From NCBI GenBank assembly GCA_023653785.1, contig JAMKCH010084989.1, positions 34,469 to 98,468 on the forward strand: a stretch of 64,000 nucleotides of DNA, read 5' to 3'. Of this stretch, positions 1 to 11,360 are shown in pieces. How positions within the stretch are numbered: the first letter of the stretch is position 1; each line of letters opens with the position of its first letter. The position numbers were made by a program, and so were the translations under genes. The notes under the pieces are model-generated. The model had not been told where the DNA came from, ran no database searches, and saw only the letters and a list, made by a program, of their open reading frames with translations. This DNA is from Ophioderma brevispina. Its lineage: Eukaryota; Echinodermata; Ophiuroidea; Amphilepidida; Ophiodermatidae.

Positions 1-849
1 ACTAAAAATATAAAATACCTGGGCAAAAATGAAGGCAGAAATTGATTCTCCTTAAAGGGCCAGATAACAAAGATTGACCCATGACATACAAAATGTCATT
101 GCAATTGCCCCCTCTCCTCTTCCACCACTCTTTACTGTGATATTTCCTGATATTCAAAATTCTTGCACTAGTTATCTTGAAAAATGACATGTGTTAGTAC
201 AAATTTTAGAAATAAAAAATTTTTTTTTAAAGGGTCCTTTTGTGATCCATATCCTCATCCTGCAAAAAATGAGATAATAATCTCTGGGAAAAAACTTGCC
301 TAGTTTGACGTGTATCCTTTCTGTCCGCAAACAGCAAAAATTCCAGCACAGCATCCTGTAGAGCACTTATATAAACGTTTGCTGATAACACCAAAATGCA
401 AGATTTTGAAACATAACTATAGTGTTTTTAGGAATGTGCTTTTCTCATTGAACCATACACAAACGGAATCTGCCTAGAATCAAACAAATGCCAGCCTTTT
501 TAGTGATCTGTGGATATCAGGATATCCCCATGGCTCATCCTGAGCAGTCTTACTTGACATATATAAAAAAAACATTTAGATGTAAAGAAAGTGCTATGAA
601 TTTGTTTCCTTTGGTTAATATTGTTTTTTATTTCAACTTGCTTATAGTTATCTAACAGGTTTAAAACTTATTTGAACTTAGAGTTTGTTTAATAATGTTC
701 ATCTTGCTACAATTAGATAGTGAGAATTTAATAATAGTGTTACACTTTTAAACTGTGGTGTCCCACATAAAGCTGTTTGCCTTGCACAATTAGTCACTAC
801 TTTATTATCCATAATTGGTAGGCAAGCTATTTTGTTTTTGCTTGCTAAA

Positions 850-1095
850 ATTTTCACAATTTTGTGTTTCCACTTTCTTGCAATTTGCATTCACTTTCTC
901 ACAATTAAGTGTTCACTTCTCACAATTATGTTTCACTCACTCACAATTTGTGGTTCACTTTCTCACAATTTGTGTTCACTCTCACATTTGTGTTCACTTT
1001 CACATATGTGTTCACTCTCTCACATTAGTGTTTTCACTCTCTCACAATTAGTGTTCACTCTCTCACAATTAGTGTTCACTTTCTCGCACTGTTTC
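850..1095 (+). repeat. Minisatellite, about 20-bp unit TTCACTCTCTCACAATTAGTG-like
   Basis: About a dozen imperfect copies of a unit reading TTCACT(C/T)TCTCACAATT(A/T)GTG run head to tail. Open frames across it encode only a Ser/His/Leu-rich repeat and are not regarded as genes. Related arrays sit at the same place in the next two tandem units. Confidence 0.85.
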
Positions 1096-1561
1096 GCACA
1101 GTGCACATACCATTATGTTGGCACCTGAACTAATTTCTAACCAGTCAGACATTGTTCATTAGGGGGAATGAACAATTCTTAGAGGTATATGTTTTCAAAT
1201 GAACATAATTGACAAAAATACTTAGCAGAACAAATTAATATATTTCCATTCGTTGTGTGTTGTAGTAGTTTCCATAGGGAAAAGAGGCCTCCGAAATTGA
1301 ACTATCACTTTTATCCGTGTATGTATTTCTTTGTTATCACTTTCTATATGTTAGGATCAAGTGGTACTGGAACACATAAGAAGTGCTGATTTTTGATAAT
1401 TATTTTTTAAGAATTTCTATTTCAAAGCACGGTAGTATGCTTAAGCATTAGCAATGAAATCAGCTGTTCATCAATCTATTGATTACACACATGCATCAGC
1501 ATATGCAGTTACTGTTACCCAATTGCATACTATATATACCCTCATACAACCACAGTTTCAG

Positions 1562-1812
1562 GTCAAAGACACCACACACCCCCAGTAATAAGCGACTGTC
1601 CTCAGCTTTTCGGTCGACCCAACCAGGTGAAACTGCAGCCGTAGTAACGTGGGTGGAACCAACAGCAGAGGATGAATCTGGACCTGTTACATCCACTCAA
1701 AGTCACACGCCCGGCCAACTCTTTCCCTAGGGCGACACTACGGTTTACCTATTCAATTCCTTTGATCTGGCGGGAAACGAGACCTCTTGCACTTTCATTG
1801 TTACTGTGACTC
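1562..1812 (+). pseudogene. HYR exon 1, disabled
   Basis: The exon opens after acceptor TTTCAG in phase 1 and reads through TPPVISDCPQ. A single-base frame change follows directly, and the rest of the domain (TAAVVTWVEPTAEDESGP, then SHTPGQLFP) is in the next frame. That frame is cut by TAG at 1728-1730, where siblings have Pro before GD/GTT. After the stop, VYLFNSFDLAGNETSCTF and the VTVT end are clear. Length is 251 nt, against multiples of three near 246 to 264 in intact siblings. Acceptor and donor (CGTAAGC, GT at 1813) are both kept, so the exon could still be spliced in and would bring a premature stop. Sequencing error at one of the two lesions cannot be excluded. Confidence 0.8.
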
Positions 1813-3095
1813 GTAAGCTAATTTAATCAGTATTGTTTCCTTAGTCTTTTGTCTCTGTTTCTAAGTCATTAAATCTAAGCTACTCTACTGTTAGTATGAC
1901 AGTTTACATGTCATTCTGTAAAAACATCCAAAATAATATTGCCGTGAAACATTGGCTCAATGCAAATCTGATGATTTCAAGGAAGCTTCAACTGTGGCTA
2001 AAAGTTTAGATATTTGGTGGCATATTCGGAATCTAATTCAATAATCTCAATATATACTATGTTGTCTTTTGTTAGGGACCATTTGATTATAATTCCATTT
2101 TAAGGACTTGTGCCATATTAAGTATTTGAAGCTATAGATTTTGGCTAATATTTCTTTTCTTCCGCAGGAGTGCATTAAATATCATAAAAAGTATTTGTGT
2201 CCAAATCTTGCGTAAAGCAATGCCCTGGCTTCTGCATAATCCATATTGACAATTTTTCTGTAAAAGAACTACTAGGTTCTTTGTTCCGATTTATGTCGAT
2301 TGTGTTTTCCTATTTGACCTGGCATTGTGTGCACTCCTCAACCAAGTACCATGAAAGAAACTTGTGGTTTTGATGGTAGAAGCAAAAAGCATATTGCAAA
2401 GCCCTATTCATGACTGTCTATATTGATGGTTCCTATAAAATGGCAGATTGTTGTATCTATCTTGGAAATGAATGATTGAATAAAATTCAGAACAATGGGG
2501 AAAATGCGGCCTTTCATCTGATTCAAAATCGATACTACTTCCGTATAATCAGTGGGTTCTCAAAGCAATGGAACATGCACCTGGAGAAATGATGGCAGAA
2601 AGGTTTGTTTTTTTAAAATAAAATAAAAATCCAAAATGTGTTCTACAATTAATCAATATTTTGTTTAAAAAGTGCAATTTTTAATTTTTTAGGTTTTTTC
2701 TTTTTTTAAAAAATTAAAAACGAACAAAAAAACTTTTTGATTTGAGCCATGAGTCTTCATATAGCCCATGGCTCATCCTGAGCACTCATACCTGTCATAT
2801 CAAAACATATAACAAACATTTAAATGAAAAGTAGTGCTAGGAATTCAGTATCCTTTAGGTAAACTTTTTTCCAACTGCTCATGCCTATGTTACATTTTTA
2901 ACACACTGGAGTTAGAAGTGTTTTTATAATGGTCATTGTGCGAGAATTAGATTTTATTGTGAGAAATTTAACAATAGTCCTACACTCTTAAACTTTGTGT
3001 TAACATAGACTGTGGCTTGTCACAAGTTAGAAAATTAATTTATCTATTAATTGGTCGCAACTTTTCATTTGTTTTGTTTTTTTTCTTTGTCAAAA

Positions 3096-3260
3096 ATTTC
3101 TCACAACTTGTGTTCACTTTCTTGAATGTTCATGTTTATCACAATTTGTGTTCACTTTCTCACAATTTGTGTTCACTCTCTCACATTTTTTCACTTTGCT
3201 CACAATTTGTGTTCACTCTCTCACAATTTTTTTGGTTCACTGTCTCACACTTTTTCTTTC
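3096..3260 (+). repeat. Minisatellite, second copy of the TTCACT/CTCACAATTTGTG array
   Basis: About seven imperfect units of TTCACT-TCTCACAATTTGTG. It is the positional equivalent of the array at 850-1095 in the tandem intron unit. Confidence 0.8.
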
Positions 3261-3977
3261 AGATTGCACATAAATATTCAAGCACCTAAATAATTCTAAC
3301 CAGTCAGACAAACATATGCATTGATAAATTCCTGCGGTTGGGTTTAAATCATCTGTTGGGTGGGGGAGTGGAATCCAAATTTCTCATATGTGATTTTTCA
3401 AAAAAATGAGTGCTGAAAAATATGAATTCTCTATTCACTTGCCAATGTGCAGTCAATGTTCTTGTATACAGAAGCCCCATCATTGACAAAAAAATATCCA
3501 CGTTTTTGTCCTTACTAGTTTGCTCAATTTAATCACCTCCATGGTACGTCATTACGCTCTCACTCCCTCAAACTTTCGGACCTTACCATTTGAACGTTTT
3601 GGCCGTAATAAATCATCTGATAATTTGAACACAACACATTATGTGTCCAATTAACGCCAGGATGTGGCTGACATACATGTCACATCCGTTGCAGTCTAGC
3701 ATGTTGTATGAGGGGCATTGAATCTCCATCACCATCCCGAAATTGGACTGCATAGTGTGTTGTGGGCAATTGTCAGATGATTCTAACCAGCTTAAATGTC
3801 AACTAGTGGGTGTGTGTCACAAATATTTTGTTTTGAATTTAGGAAATCAATTGAAAAATACCTTTAATGAATTGCTGTACATCAGACTATCGATTTAAGA
3901 CACTCTGGACATGCATCTAGCCATATTTGCTGTCTGCTGTTATCTTATTGTGTACCCTCCTTCAACCATAGCTTCAG

Positions 3978-4229
3978 ATCACGACACGCCACCCCCAATA
4001 AATAATAACTGCCCCGAAAGCTTTCGTGGAAACCAACCAGGTGGAACTGCAAGCCCCGACTAACATGGGTGGAACCACCAGCAGAGGATTAAGCCCCGCC
4101 AGTTACATCCATTCGCAGTCATGTGCCCAGTCAACTCTTTCCCCCAGGCGACACTGTGGTTACCTATCGATTCATTGCTCCTTGCGGGAAATGATAACAC
4201 TTTGCACTTCATTGTTACTACTGTGATTC
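3978..4229 (+). pseudogene. HYR exon 2, disabled
   Basis: The acceptor GCTTCAG and the donor CGTAAGC (GT at 4230) are present. The start reads DTPPPINNNCPESF in phase 1. Frame is lost in the PGGTA region, giving a TAA. The next frame shows TWVEPPAED, a TAA, then HVPSQLFPPGDTVVTYRF, and then a TGA just after the GK that replaces the usual GN. The remaining TLHFIVTTVI end is shifted again. There are at least three lesions, so this is a decayed HYR module and not a sequencing slip. It is closest to HYR 1 and HYR 3. Confidence 0.8.
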
Positions 4230-4389
4230 GTAAGCTTACTTTCTTGTGTTGTACCCTTTCCCTCTGTTTTCTAACAGTGAAACCTAACCCTATTGATTGT
4301 TAGAGTTAACAGTCTACATAACACTTCTAAAAAAGAAACATTATCTGGGCCTTTTTCTCAATGAGAGAACTAAGCAGACTCCGAGACAC

Positions 4390-4660
4390 ACTTTTTTATC
4401 CCCCTTGCTTGAAAGTAGAGGGGGATTTTGTGAAGTGCGCATGTCCGTATGTGTGTGTGTTCAGTTTGGTTAGGTTTTCGTTTTTTCAATGTCTCCTTTG
4501 AAAAGGTTATAGAGTAAGTCCGATTACACCAGACTTGGGATAAGGGTGCAATCGGGTTCCTTTATGTTGGGATGTCAAAGGTCATGGACCAAGTCAATGG
4601 TCATCTGAGCTCATGTACCATACTGCCATCTTGCCCAGGGGGAGATGCAAGTTTTACTTG
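4390..4660. repeat. Dispersed repeat fragment with TGTCAAAGGTCA motif
   Basis: A stretch starting near CACACTTTTTTATCCCCC, holding a (TG)n run and GTCAAAGGTCATGG. It resembles the GGTCA-rich repeats elsewhere in the window (29.4, 44.0, 46.4 and 51.1 kb). No ends could be defined. Confidence 0.4.
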
Positions 4661-5834
4661 CAGTATTTTTCTCACAGAGCAAAATGCAGGATGATTTTCT
4701 TATTTCAGTGTATTGGAAATGCACATTAACTGTCACTTTAGTTTAAAATGCTGATGACTTGATTAACTTTGTTAGGAAACATCTTGATTACAAAATTCCA
4801 AAGAACAATTTCCACAATAATTATCTTGCTTTCTTTTAGCTTATTGTTCTTTTCTCTTCCAGACAAAAACTTAATTTTAACCAATTGGGGCCTTACATCA
4901 CTTAGAATTTCAGTTATTTTCATTCACTGGATGTTTGGTCTATACGCTGATGAATTTAAAATATACCTCACATAATTTGATCCCTCGATCCCCTATTCAA
5001 TGGATTTGAGTGACCTTGGACCCAATTAATCCTTTTGTAAAATCACCATTTGATCCAAGCGGTATAGTCAAATGTCATCTGGGGTCATTTGGAGCATTAA
5101 TCCATGTATGTATGTAAACAAAATTGTTACTCCTGCAATTTGTTCGCCTCTAAAAAAATCCTCATCCTTTTCCTTTCTTTTGTTATGGTACTTGGACACT
5201 ATATCCTGTTAATAGAAATCACAATTGTGACCAAAGAGGAATACTGTCACAAGTCATCGGAATGGTAGGATGGCTCATTGATCCAAAATCATCAACAAAG
5301 ACAATTTATTGCCACTCTACTTTGTACAAATATCCACATACTTTAACGGATTTCAATATGAGGTCATTGTCAACCTTACTGCTAGTCTGCACATATCTCG
5401 ATTGCGACAGGGCAAGGACACTAATTTACGCATTGTTTAACACGGAGTCTGTCCAAAGTGTGGTGGAATTCATACTAGAATAGCTCAGTTTAAAACAAAA
5501 GTCAATATGCTGAATATTATTGTGCATATTTGTCACAACAGCTTAATTTTACCATTTTGCTTGAAATATAAGTCCAAAAGATGTAAACAAAATAAATGAT
5601 GTAAAGAAGTGTTATGGATTTTGTTTCTTTTGAGTCAATATGTTTGATTTCAACTACTTATAGTTGCATTACATGTTTAACACTCTTGAGTTAGAATTGT
5701 CTGTTTGATAATGTTCACTGTGCTAGAATTAGATTAGTTGTGAGCAGTTAACACTAGTCTACACTTTTGCACTGTTTGTCTTGAACAAGTTATAAATTTT
5801 TAGTCACTAATTGTTAGCAACTGTTATTTTTTGG

Positions 5835-5925
5835 TTGATTTTTGCTTTACCAATATCTCTCATATTTTGTGTTTACTTTCTCTCAATTTATGTCCTCTTT
5901 CTCAAACAATTTCTTACAAGATGCA
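5835..5925 (+). repeat. Decayed third minisatellite copy
   Basis: Three or four degraded TTTACTTTCTCTCAATTTATG-like units occupy the same place relative to the TTCTAACCAGTCAGA motif as the two arrays upstream. Confidence 0.5.
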
Positions 5926-6077
5926 CATATCATAATTATGTAGACATCTGAAATAACTTCTAACCAGTCAGATAGACATTGGGTTCATTAATAATCCACC
6001 TGATCTGTTGGGTAGGGGAGTGAATCTGCAGACTTTCAGGTGGTATGTTGTGTACTCCAATTCCACTTTAAAGAGTA

Positions 6078-6235
6078 AATTGAGTGAATTTTTAGACATT
6101 TTTTACCCCAAAAGAGTGCGATGACTCACTCTTTTGAAGTGATGAAAATCTACTCTTTAAGAGCAGTCCCTCAATTCACTCTTGCTCTTTGAAGGTCACT
6201 CCAAAAGAGTGGATTTTCACTCTTTCACTTTAAGA
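6078..6235. repeat. AAAGAGTG / CACTCTTT inverted-repeat element
   Basis: Several AAAGAGTGA-type words and their complements alternate across about 160 bp. The ends are nearly inverted (CACTTTAAAGAGTAAATTGAG left; TTTCACTCTTTCACTTTAAG right, partly direct). A related stretch occurs at about 63,790-63,885. Probably a small MITE; ends uncertain. Confidence 0.45.
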
Positions 6236-6245
6236 GAATATTTAT

Positions 6246-6650
6246 ATAATATTGAATGGCTTTGAGTATGATACAAGAATATATTGCATGAGCTAGAAAA
6301 ATATTGTACGAGTCGAAGACGAGTACAATATTTTTCTAGCGAGTGCAATATATTCTTGTATCATACAAAAAAAAAGCCATTCAATATTATTATTATTATT
6401 TAAATATCAGGCTGACTCAAACCAAAAGTGCTGTAGTCCAACTGGCGAGTCTTGATCAACATGATCAAACACCTCCGCCCGGTCTACCAGTCTGAACGAT
6501 AGTGCTTCGTTGATGTCGTTCCAAAATGCCCGGATGCGATACAATATTCAAAAGAATATTGTATTGCATCCGGGCACTTTTACCAAAGCTGTACAATACA
6601 AAGATTTCTTTGTACCACTCGGAAGCGCCTGAGATAAATAATAATACAAA
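6246..6650 (+). mobile_element. Two-hairpin non-autonomous element, copy 1
   Basis: Hairpin 1 (6246-6391) runs from ATATTGAATGGCTTTGAGTA through a core with AGAATATATTGCA and ends in its near-exact complement. Hairpin 2 (6528-6575) is a 22-bp stem, GCCCGGATGCGATACAATAT and on, with an AAAA loop. The two are joined by about 135 bp. The same structure in reverse orientation occurs at 52,288-52,650 and 53,112-53,472. There is no coding capacity. It lies in the intron between HYR 2 and HYR 3. Confidence 0.8.
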
Positions 6651-6669
6651 ATATTTAAGATTTTCCATT

Positions 6670-6878
6670 TTTTGTGTCGTCTGCAAGAATTGCAGAAGGC
6701 ACATAGGGGAATTACTCTGGCCGTATGTCTGTGTTTGGTCTGTTTGTGTTGGTGTCTGTGGTCAAAATGTAACCCTTAATATATTGCATGCCGATGAGTT
6801 CCGTGAAGGGTTTGGTGATGTAACTTGGTGGAAAGGAGGGGGGGGAAATTTTTTAGTTTTTGAAATTTGTTTATATTA

Positions 6879-6917
<39 letters not shown>

Positions 6918-7190
6918 AAAGGGCTTATTTTGTTTTTTGGTTTGTTTTGTTTTTTTTTTTGTTTGTTGACCTCAGGTGAACCTTGGCCGGTCAAAGTGAA
7001 CCTTTAATATAATGCATGCCGTATGAGTTTCATATTGGTCTACGATGATGTAACTTGGTGGAAAGGAGGGGGTGGGGTGGGATGTTGGTGACCCATGTGA
7101 CCTTGGTGACCTTGTGGTGACCTTTGGCCCTATCACAAACCGCAACGGCAGACGACACTAACTCGCGGTCCTGGACCGCGATGTATTTTT
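6670..7190. mobile_element. GTGTCG-ended element, copy 1
   Basis: The left end TTTTTGTGTCGTCTGC and right end GGCAGACGACACTAAC are inverted. They are followed by a GC-rich stem (CGCGGTCCTGGACCGCG) and then GTATTTTTTAG. Copies at about 19,468-19,860 (partial) and 23,935-24,575 share the ends and interior. Inside, a block with TAACTTGGTGGAAAGGAGGG occurs twice (6776-6845, 7001-7070), divided by a T/A homopolymer run at 6880-6925. Confidence 0.6.
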
Positions 7191-7523
7191 TAGTTACAGA
7201 GTTGTTATTTTTTCTGGACTATCTGAACAAGAATAATGATGAAATCTATTACATTAATGTGTGTGTTGTTTCCAATTGTGTGAAATTTTTAAAATTTTAT
7301 TGCACAAATATAAAAAAATCCCAGATCCATATTACTATTCATTTCCAATAGCCAGCATGCAATTTTATAGAACAAACAAATTTCTGTATGCTACAAAGAT
7401 CCACCCTTGAAATGAATGTGCTCTTGTCATTAGTTATACCTACAATCAGCATGTACTTTCCAACTTTTCTTGTTTCATGATCTAACTGTCACCTCTATAT
7501 CACTCTTCCAACCACAGTTTCAG

Positions 7524-7768
7524 GTGGAGACACTACACCCCCAACGTAACTGGTGGTCCCGAAGCTTTTCTGGTGCAGACCCAACCAGGTGAAACTGCAG
7601 CCGTAGTAACAGGTGGAGCCACCAGCAGTGGATTAACTTGACCTGTTACATCCACTCGCAGTCATACGCCTGGTCAGCTCTTTCCTCCAGGCACCACTGT
7701 GGTCACATATGAGTTCTCCGATCAAGCTGGAAATGTGAACTCTTGCACATTCATTGTCACTGTCACTT
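7524..7768 (+). pseudogene. HYR exon 3, disabled
   Basis: Acceptor CAGTTTCAG and donor TGTAAGC (GT at 7769) flank the exon. The start GDTTPPT runs into TAA; in siblings this is PPVISDCP. Another frame gives QTQPGETAAVVTGG, then GLT and a TGA, then PVTSTRSHTPGQLFPPGTTV and VTYEFSDQAGNVNSCTFIV. The C-terminal half is well kept while the first Cys-Pro region is scrambled, and the VTW tryptophan codon is lost. With three independent stops or shifts this is a relic, even though its splice signals survive. Confidence 0.8.
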
Positions 7769-8540
7769 GTAAGCTCACAATCTGTTCTGTTTATTTCTGC
7801 ATCCTTTTTTGTTTATTTTGCTCTTTTTTTTCTTATTTTTTTTATTTCTCAAGTTTCAAATAGTTTAGATTATTGTTATTGTAAGCAGTCTACTTAGCAT
7901 TTCTTAGGTACATCCAAAGTTATGCTACCTGGTTTAGTTTGGAACGAGTTTGGGCAACTTGTTTGAGTAAAAGAGATTTTCAACAGCTAATTAAACAAGC
8001 ATTGGAGTCAAAATTGGTGTAAAACATTGTTTGCTTGGTCAATTTTGTACAGTACCCAATCACATGCCTGAATTAAAGGTCTATGGCCTAATTGCTAATA
8101 GCCCTGTCCTTAAAACAGAATCCCAGATTTTGTGGTCAATATTTAGTGTTTGAAGAAAGCTATTTTTCTCATTTACCATGTGAAATTTTAGGGCTTATGA
8201 TTTTTTTTGAATGCTATGAGTGAAAATGTGCCCCATTTTGGTTGATCGATATTAATTTTACAAAATACTCAATAAGGCTTACAAAATCACATTTTTAGCT
8301 CTCACATCAAAATGGATCGAGAGTATCAGCACAGAAATTTACATATTTTACAGATGGGGTTTGGAGTCAAGACCATCCATTTAGGATGACAATTTATAAT
8401 TAAATTGAGTCATTCCACTTTAACCAATTGGGCAGTAAGGTCCAGGTACCAGGGCCGAGCTCAAAGTTGGCCCATGGTTTTTAATAATTGTATAATAATT
8501 TATTTATGTTCTGTTGTATTATTGAGGCTTTTTGCCCCCC

Positions 8541-8830
8541 CCCCACAACACAATTTGTTGTGTGGGGCTTATGTTATACTGCGGATGAGCGGGCGGGTGG
8601 GCAGATTCGTGGGTGGGAGGATGGGCAGCAAAAGCATTAATCCACTCTACAGACTAAACCAATTACTCAATGAACTTCTAATGTGGCACAACATGATGAG
8701 GTCATGTGCTGTATACTTTTGGGACAGGTTATGAATATTAATGAGCTCATTTGCATATTTTGAAGAAAAAGCATTCACTCTACAGACTAAACCAATTACT
8801 CAATGAACTTCTAATGTGACACCATTTAGA
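8541..8830. repeat. Hairpin plus spaced direct repeat
   Basis: CCCCACAACACAA pairs with TTGTGTGGGG around a TTTG-type loop (8541-8567). A segment with CACTCTACAGACTAAACCAA occurs at about 8641-8695 and again at about 8772-8825, nearly identical over roughly 50 bp. Probably a degraded mobile element. Confidence 0.5.
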
Positions 8831-9198
8831 ACATGGGGTCATTTTCTCAATACACTCATGAATAGAGGTATTGAATGGTGCTATGGGTAGTTGGATAACA
8901 GAAATGCTATGCAGGTTGTTCCCTTGAGGTATAAAGGCTTTTCACCCAGAATTCAGCTTGTACTTAAAAACTTGATGTTAAATCATATGTGATAGATTAA
9001 TATAACTTTTTATAATCAAGCATTGGCATTCCGCCAAATCTGACAAGCCAAGTGGATGTTCAAATTGATCCACCATAACTGGAATGGAGCCAATCTAAAA
9101 CCATTCCATATCTTTGAGTACAGTGGCCAGCTTGAGTACACAAAATTCAAAATCCATGCTTAATCTGCACCATTGGGTGTGAAACATGCAAAAGTGGA

Positions 9199-9616
9199 TG
9201 GGGCCATCTTCGGTGTTGACCCATTAACCGGTGATTTTTTACTTTCATCCCAATGCTGTTTTGTCAACGTAACCAATCTGTTATTACTTTTTACATTATT
9301 AATAACCTTCAGTCCAAACCTAACCAAAAATAATGTTTCCACCTTTGGTAGATTGGTTATTTTGTCATGGTTGCCCCCCAAAGTTTGGTCACGTGTGTGA
9401 CCATCTGATGCTCACAAATGTGACCAAACTTTATTTGCCCCCCATGATGAAATAACCAATCAAATGAAAGTGGATACATTATTTTTTATTAGGCTTAGAC
9501 TTAAGGTTATTAATAATGTAAAAAGGAATAACAGATTTGTTACGTTGACAAAACAGCATTGGGTTGAAAGTGAAAAAACACTGGTTTTTGGTCACAAACG
9601 TGACCGAAGAATGGCC
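9199..9616. mobile_element. Long foldback element, about 195-bp arms
   Basis: The left arm (9199-9392) and right arm (9420-9616) are imperfect reverse complements around a 27-bp loop. The arm boundaries read GGGCCATCTTCGGT and ACCGAAGAATGGCCC. Short open frames on opposite strands encode the same peptide (LKVINNVK, LVTLTKQHW) purely because of the palindrome. No transposase. MITE or foldback type. Confidence 0.8.
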
Positions 9617-9864
9617 CATTGGTGTATTTGCTCTATGCACGGTTTTGCCATTTGCAAGGAGAGCCTCCAACTAGCAGCAATATTAATGGGAACATTTTCA
9701 CAGCAGGCCGATTACATGTAGATTTGATTCTTTCTAAATAAAATCAGTGACCTTAAAAGAGATGAATGCATTGTTGTTAAAAGAATCGCACCTGATACCA
9801 TAAACTTGTGTGTGCGTAACTTTGGCATTTATTTTTTCACACAACATCAATATGTTTTCATCAT

Positions 9865-9972
9865 ACAATTGAAAGCATTTAGTCAAAGATTTGATAAACA
9901 CAGACTTTTCACCACATTTTACATCAAACTACAATTGAAAGCATGTAGTCAAAGATTTGATAAACACAGACT
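9865..9972 (+). repeat. Tandem duplication, 66-bp period
   Basis: ACAATTGAAAGCATTTAGTC plus the following 22 bases at 9865 recurs at 9931 with one change (TTTAG to TGTAG). Confidence 0.75.
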
Positions 9973-9979
9973 TAAATAT

Positions 9980-11070
9980 TTTACATAGCACTTTACTATT
10001 GACTATTTTAAGCATCAAGCAGAAACCATTTTTCTGAATAGTTGTTTGTTCATAAAGTGTGGAATCTGATTCACTGGATTTTATCTGATTCAACGATTTT
10101 CCACATTTAAAACTTTGCAAAATAACTGGAAGCCTAAAAAGATCAAACTGAATTATCTTGTAGTACACCACTTTAAATTTAAAATAGCAGCACCAGCCTG
10201 TGACAAATTTAATTGCTTTAATAGCATGGAATTATTATTAAGTGCAGTGGTGAATTAATGATTTTATAAATTGTTCACTTAGCACAAAATTTCATTTGTT
10301 GACTTAGCACAAAATTGACAAAATGAGAACAAACATCAATTAAATCTGCTTTAGAATCGCAGAAGTTTGAGTAGCAAAAAGTCAAATGAGGTTTCCTAAC
10401 TTTGACCTCTCACAGATTTAGTTCAAGCCAAGTAAAAGCACAATGTTGGTACCGCCGAAGCTCATGGTCCGCAGCCGCTTTGATCTTGCCGATATCATTG
10501 TGCGATCTATAACAAATTAAGTTACTAGTTAACACGTAACCTTGCTTATGTAAACACCCTTGGTTATTTCCGATGCCAGATGGGTTTCTAACCTGCAAAT
10601 GGGGATCCATTTTAAAGGCTGTGAATAAGAAGTTAAACGACTGTGGTATCTAGCAGGATCTCACGTGGTCCACAATTTTTCCCGATCTTACAGTTTTTTA
10701 AAACTGTTTTTGCAATTATGTCATTCAGTTTCAAAACCCTATACATGTGAACCCCATGCTTCACAATTCTTTTTGCAGATGGGATGATAAAAGTAAAAGG
10801 TAAAAAATAAAAAATTGACAAATTCAAAAGCCCTGGCCAAAAGTTCTCGCGATACGACCGTTGTGTATCTTTAAGCTGTGAATATTTTCCTGCTAAATGG
10901 TGTGTTAAATGTAGAAATGTTGTATTATCGTAAGCTTTGTAAAGTCACTAGATGTATTCTACAAATACTTGGAATGCATGGTGATTTAATGCCTCAAAAC
11001 TTGGTCACAATTTTTATTGAAGATGCTTGCATGGGTATTCTTTTTGCATGATGTATTGATTTTTCTTTTG
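9980..11070. other. Intron, no gene seen
   Basis: AT-rich intron sequence between the 66-bp repeat and HYR 4. Open frames are short and unconvincing. The word TTAGCACAAAATT is repeated at about 10,277 and 10,302. Confidence 0.5.
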
Positions 11071-11072
11071 AA

Positions 11073-11360
11073 TGGACACCTTTACTTGCCTCCACGCTAT
11101 TATCACGGCCAGCACCTGGTGCACAACACCGCCAATAGTCAACCGGCTGTCCGTCAAGATCTCAACAAATGCAGAACGGGAGAAACTGCAAGCAATTGTC
11201 AGTTGGTGGAGCACCACAGCCACAGATGAATCCGAAGCCGTGTTTTACTACAGCACCATAGTCCCAATACATTTTCCAAGAGGATTCACCACTGTTCACC
11301 TATACAGTACAGATGCATTTGGCAATCAAAACACGTGCACGTTCATAGTCACTGTCGCTA
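11073..11360 (+). pseudogene. HYR exon 4, open but with lost acceptor and lost Cys-Pro
   Basis: This exon reads open for 288 nt (96 codons) in the expected 1-1 frame and has a good donor (AGTAAGC, GT at 11,361). The C-terminal half is typical: IVSWWSTTATDESEA, FPRGFTTVHLYSTDAFGN and TCTFIVTVA. Two things are wrong. After the pyrimidine tract TTTTTCTTTTG the acceptor position reads AA where AG is needed, and no other AG gives the right phase. The usual N-CP motif reads NRLSVKI; a one-base insertion in AACCGG and a one-base loss before ATCTCAACA would explain this, restoring frame but removing the first conserved cysteine. I read it as a mostly open but unspliceable module. A cryptic upstream acceptor would change this view. 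Confidence 0.65.

Larger units (their letters stand above)
529..7900 (+). repeat. Three tandem copies of a 2.2 to 2.8 kb intron+HYR unit
   Basis: The same sequence of landmarks recurs three times. A block around CATGGCTCATCC (529, 2767; too diverged in copy 3) is followed by a block like GATGTAAAGAA (about 570, 2815, 5590). Then come a TTCACT-CTCACAATT minisatellite (850, 3096, 5835), a TTCTAACCAGTCAGA motif (about 1135, 3295, 5960) and one HYR exon (1562, 3978, 7524). Copy 3 is longer because a two-hairpin element and a GTGTCG-ended element lie between its minisatellite and its exon. This is segmental tandem duplication of a whole intron-exon cassette, not exon shuffling alone. Confidence 0.8.

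Noticed and set aside
6526..6912. 128-codon frame ending in poly-Phe
   Set aside because: Crosses a hairpin element and a poly-T tract; no protein-like features.
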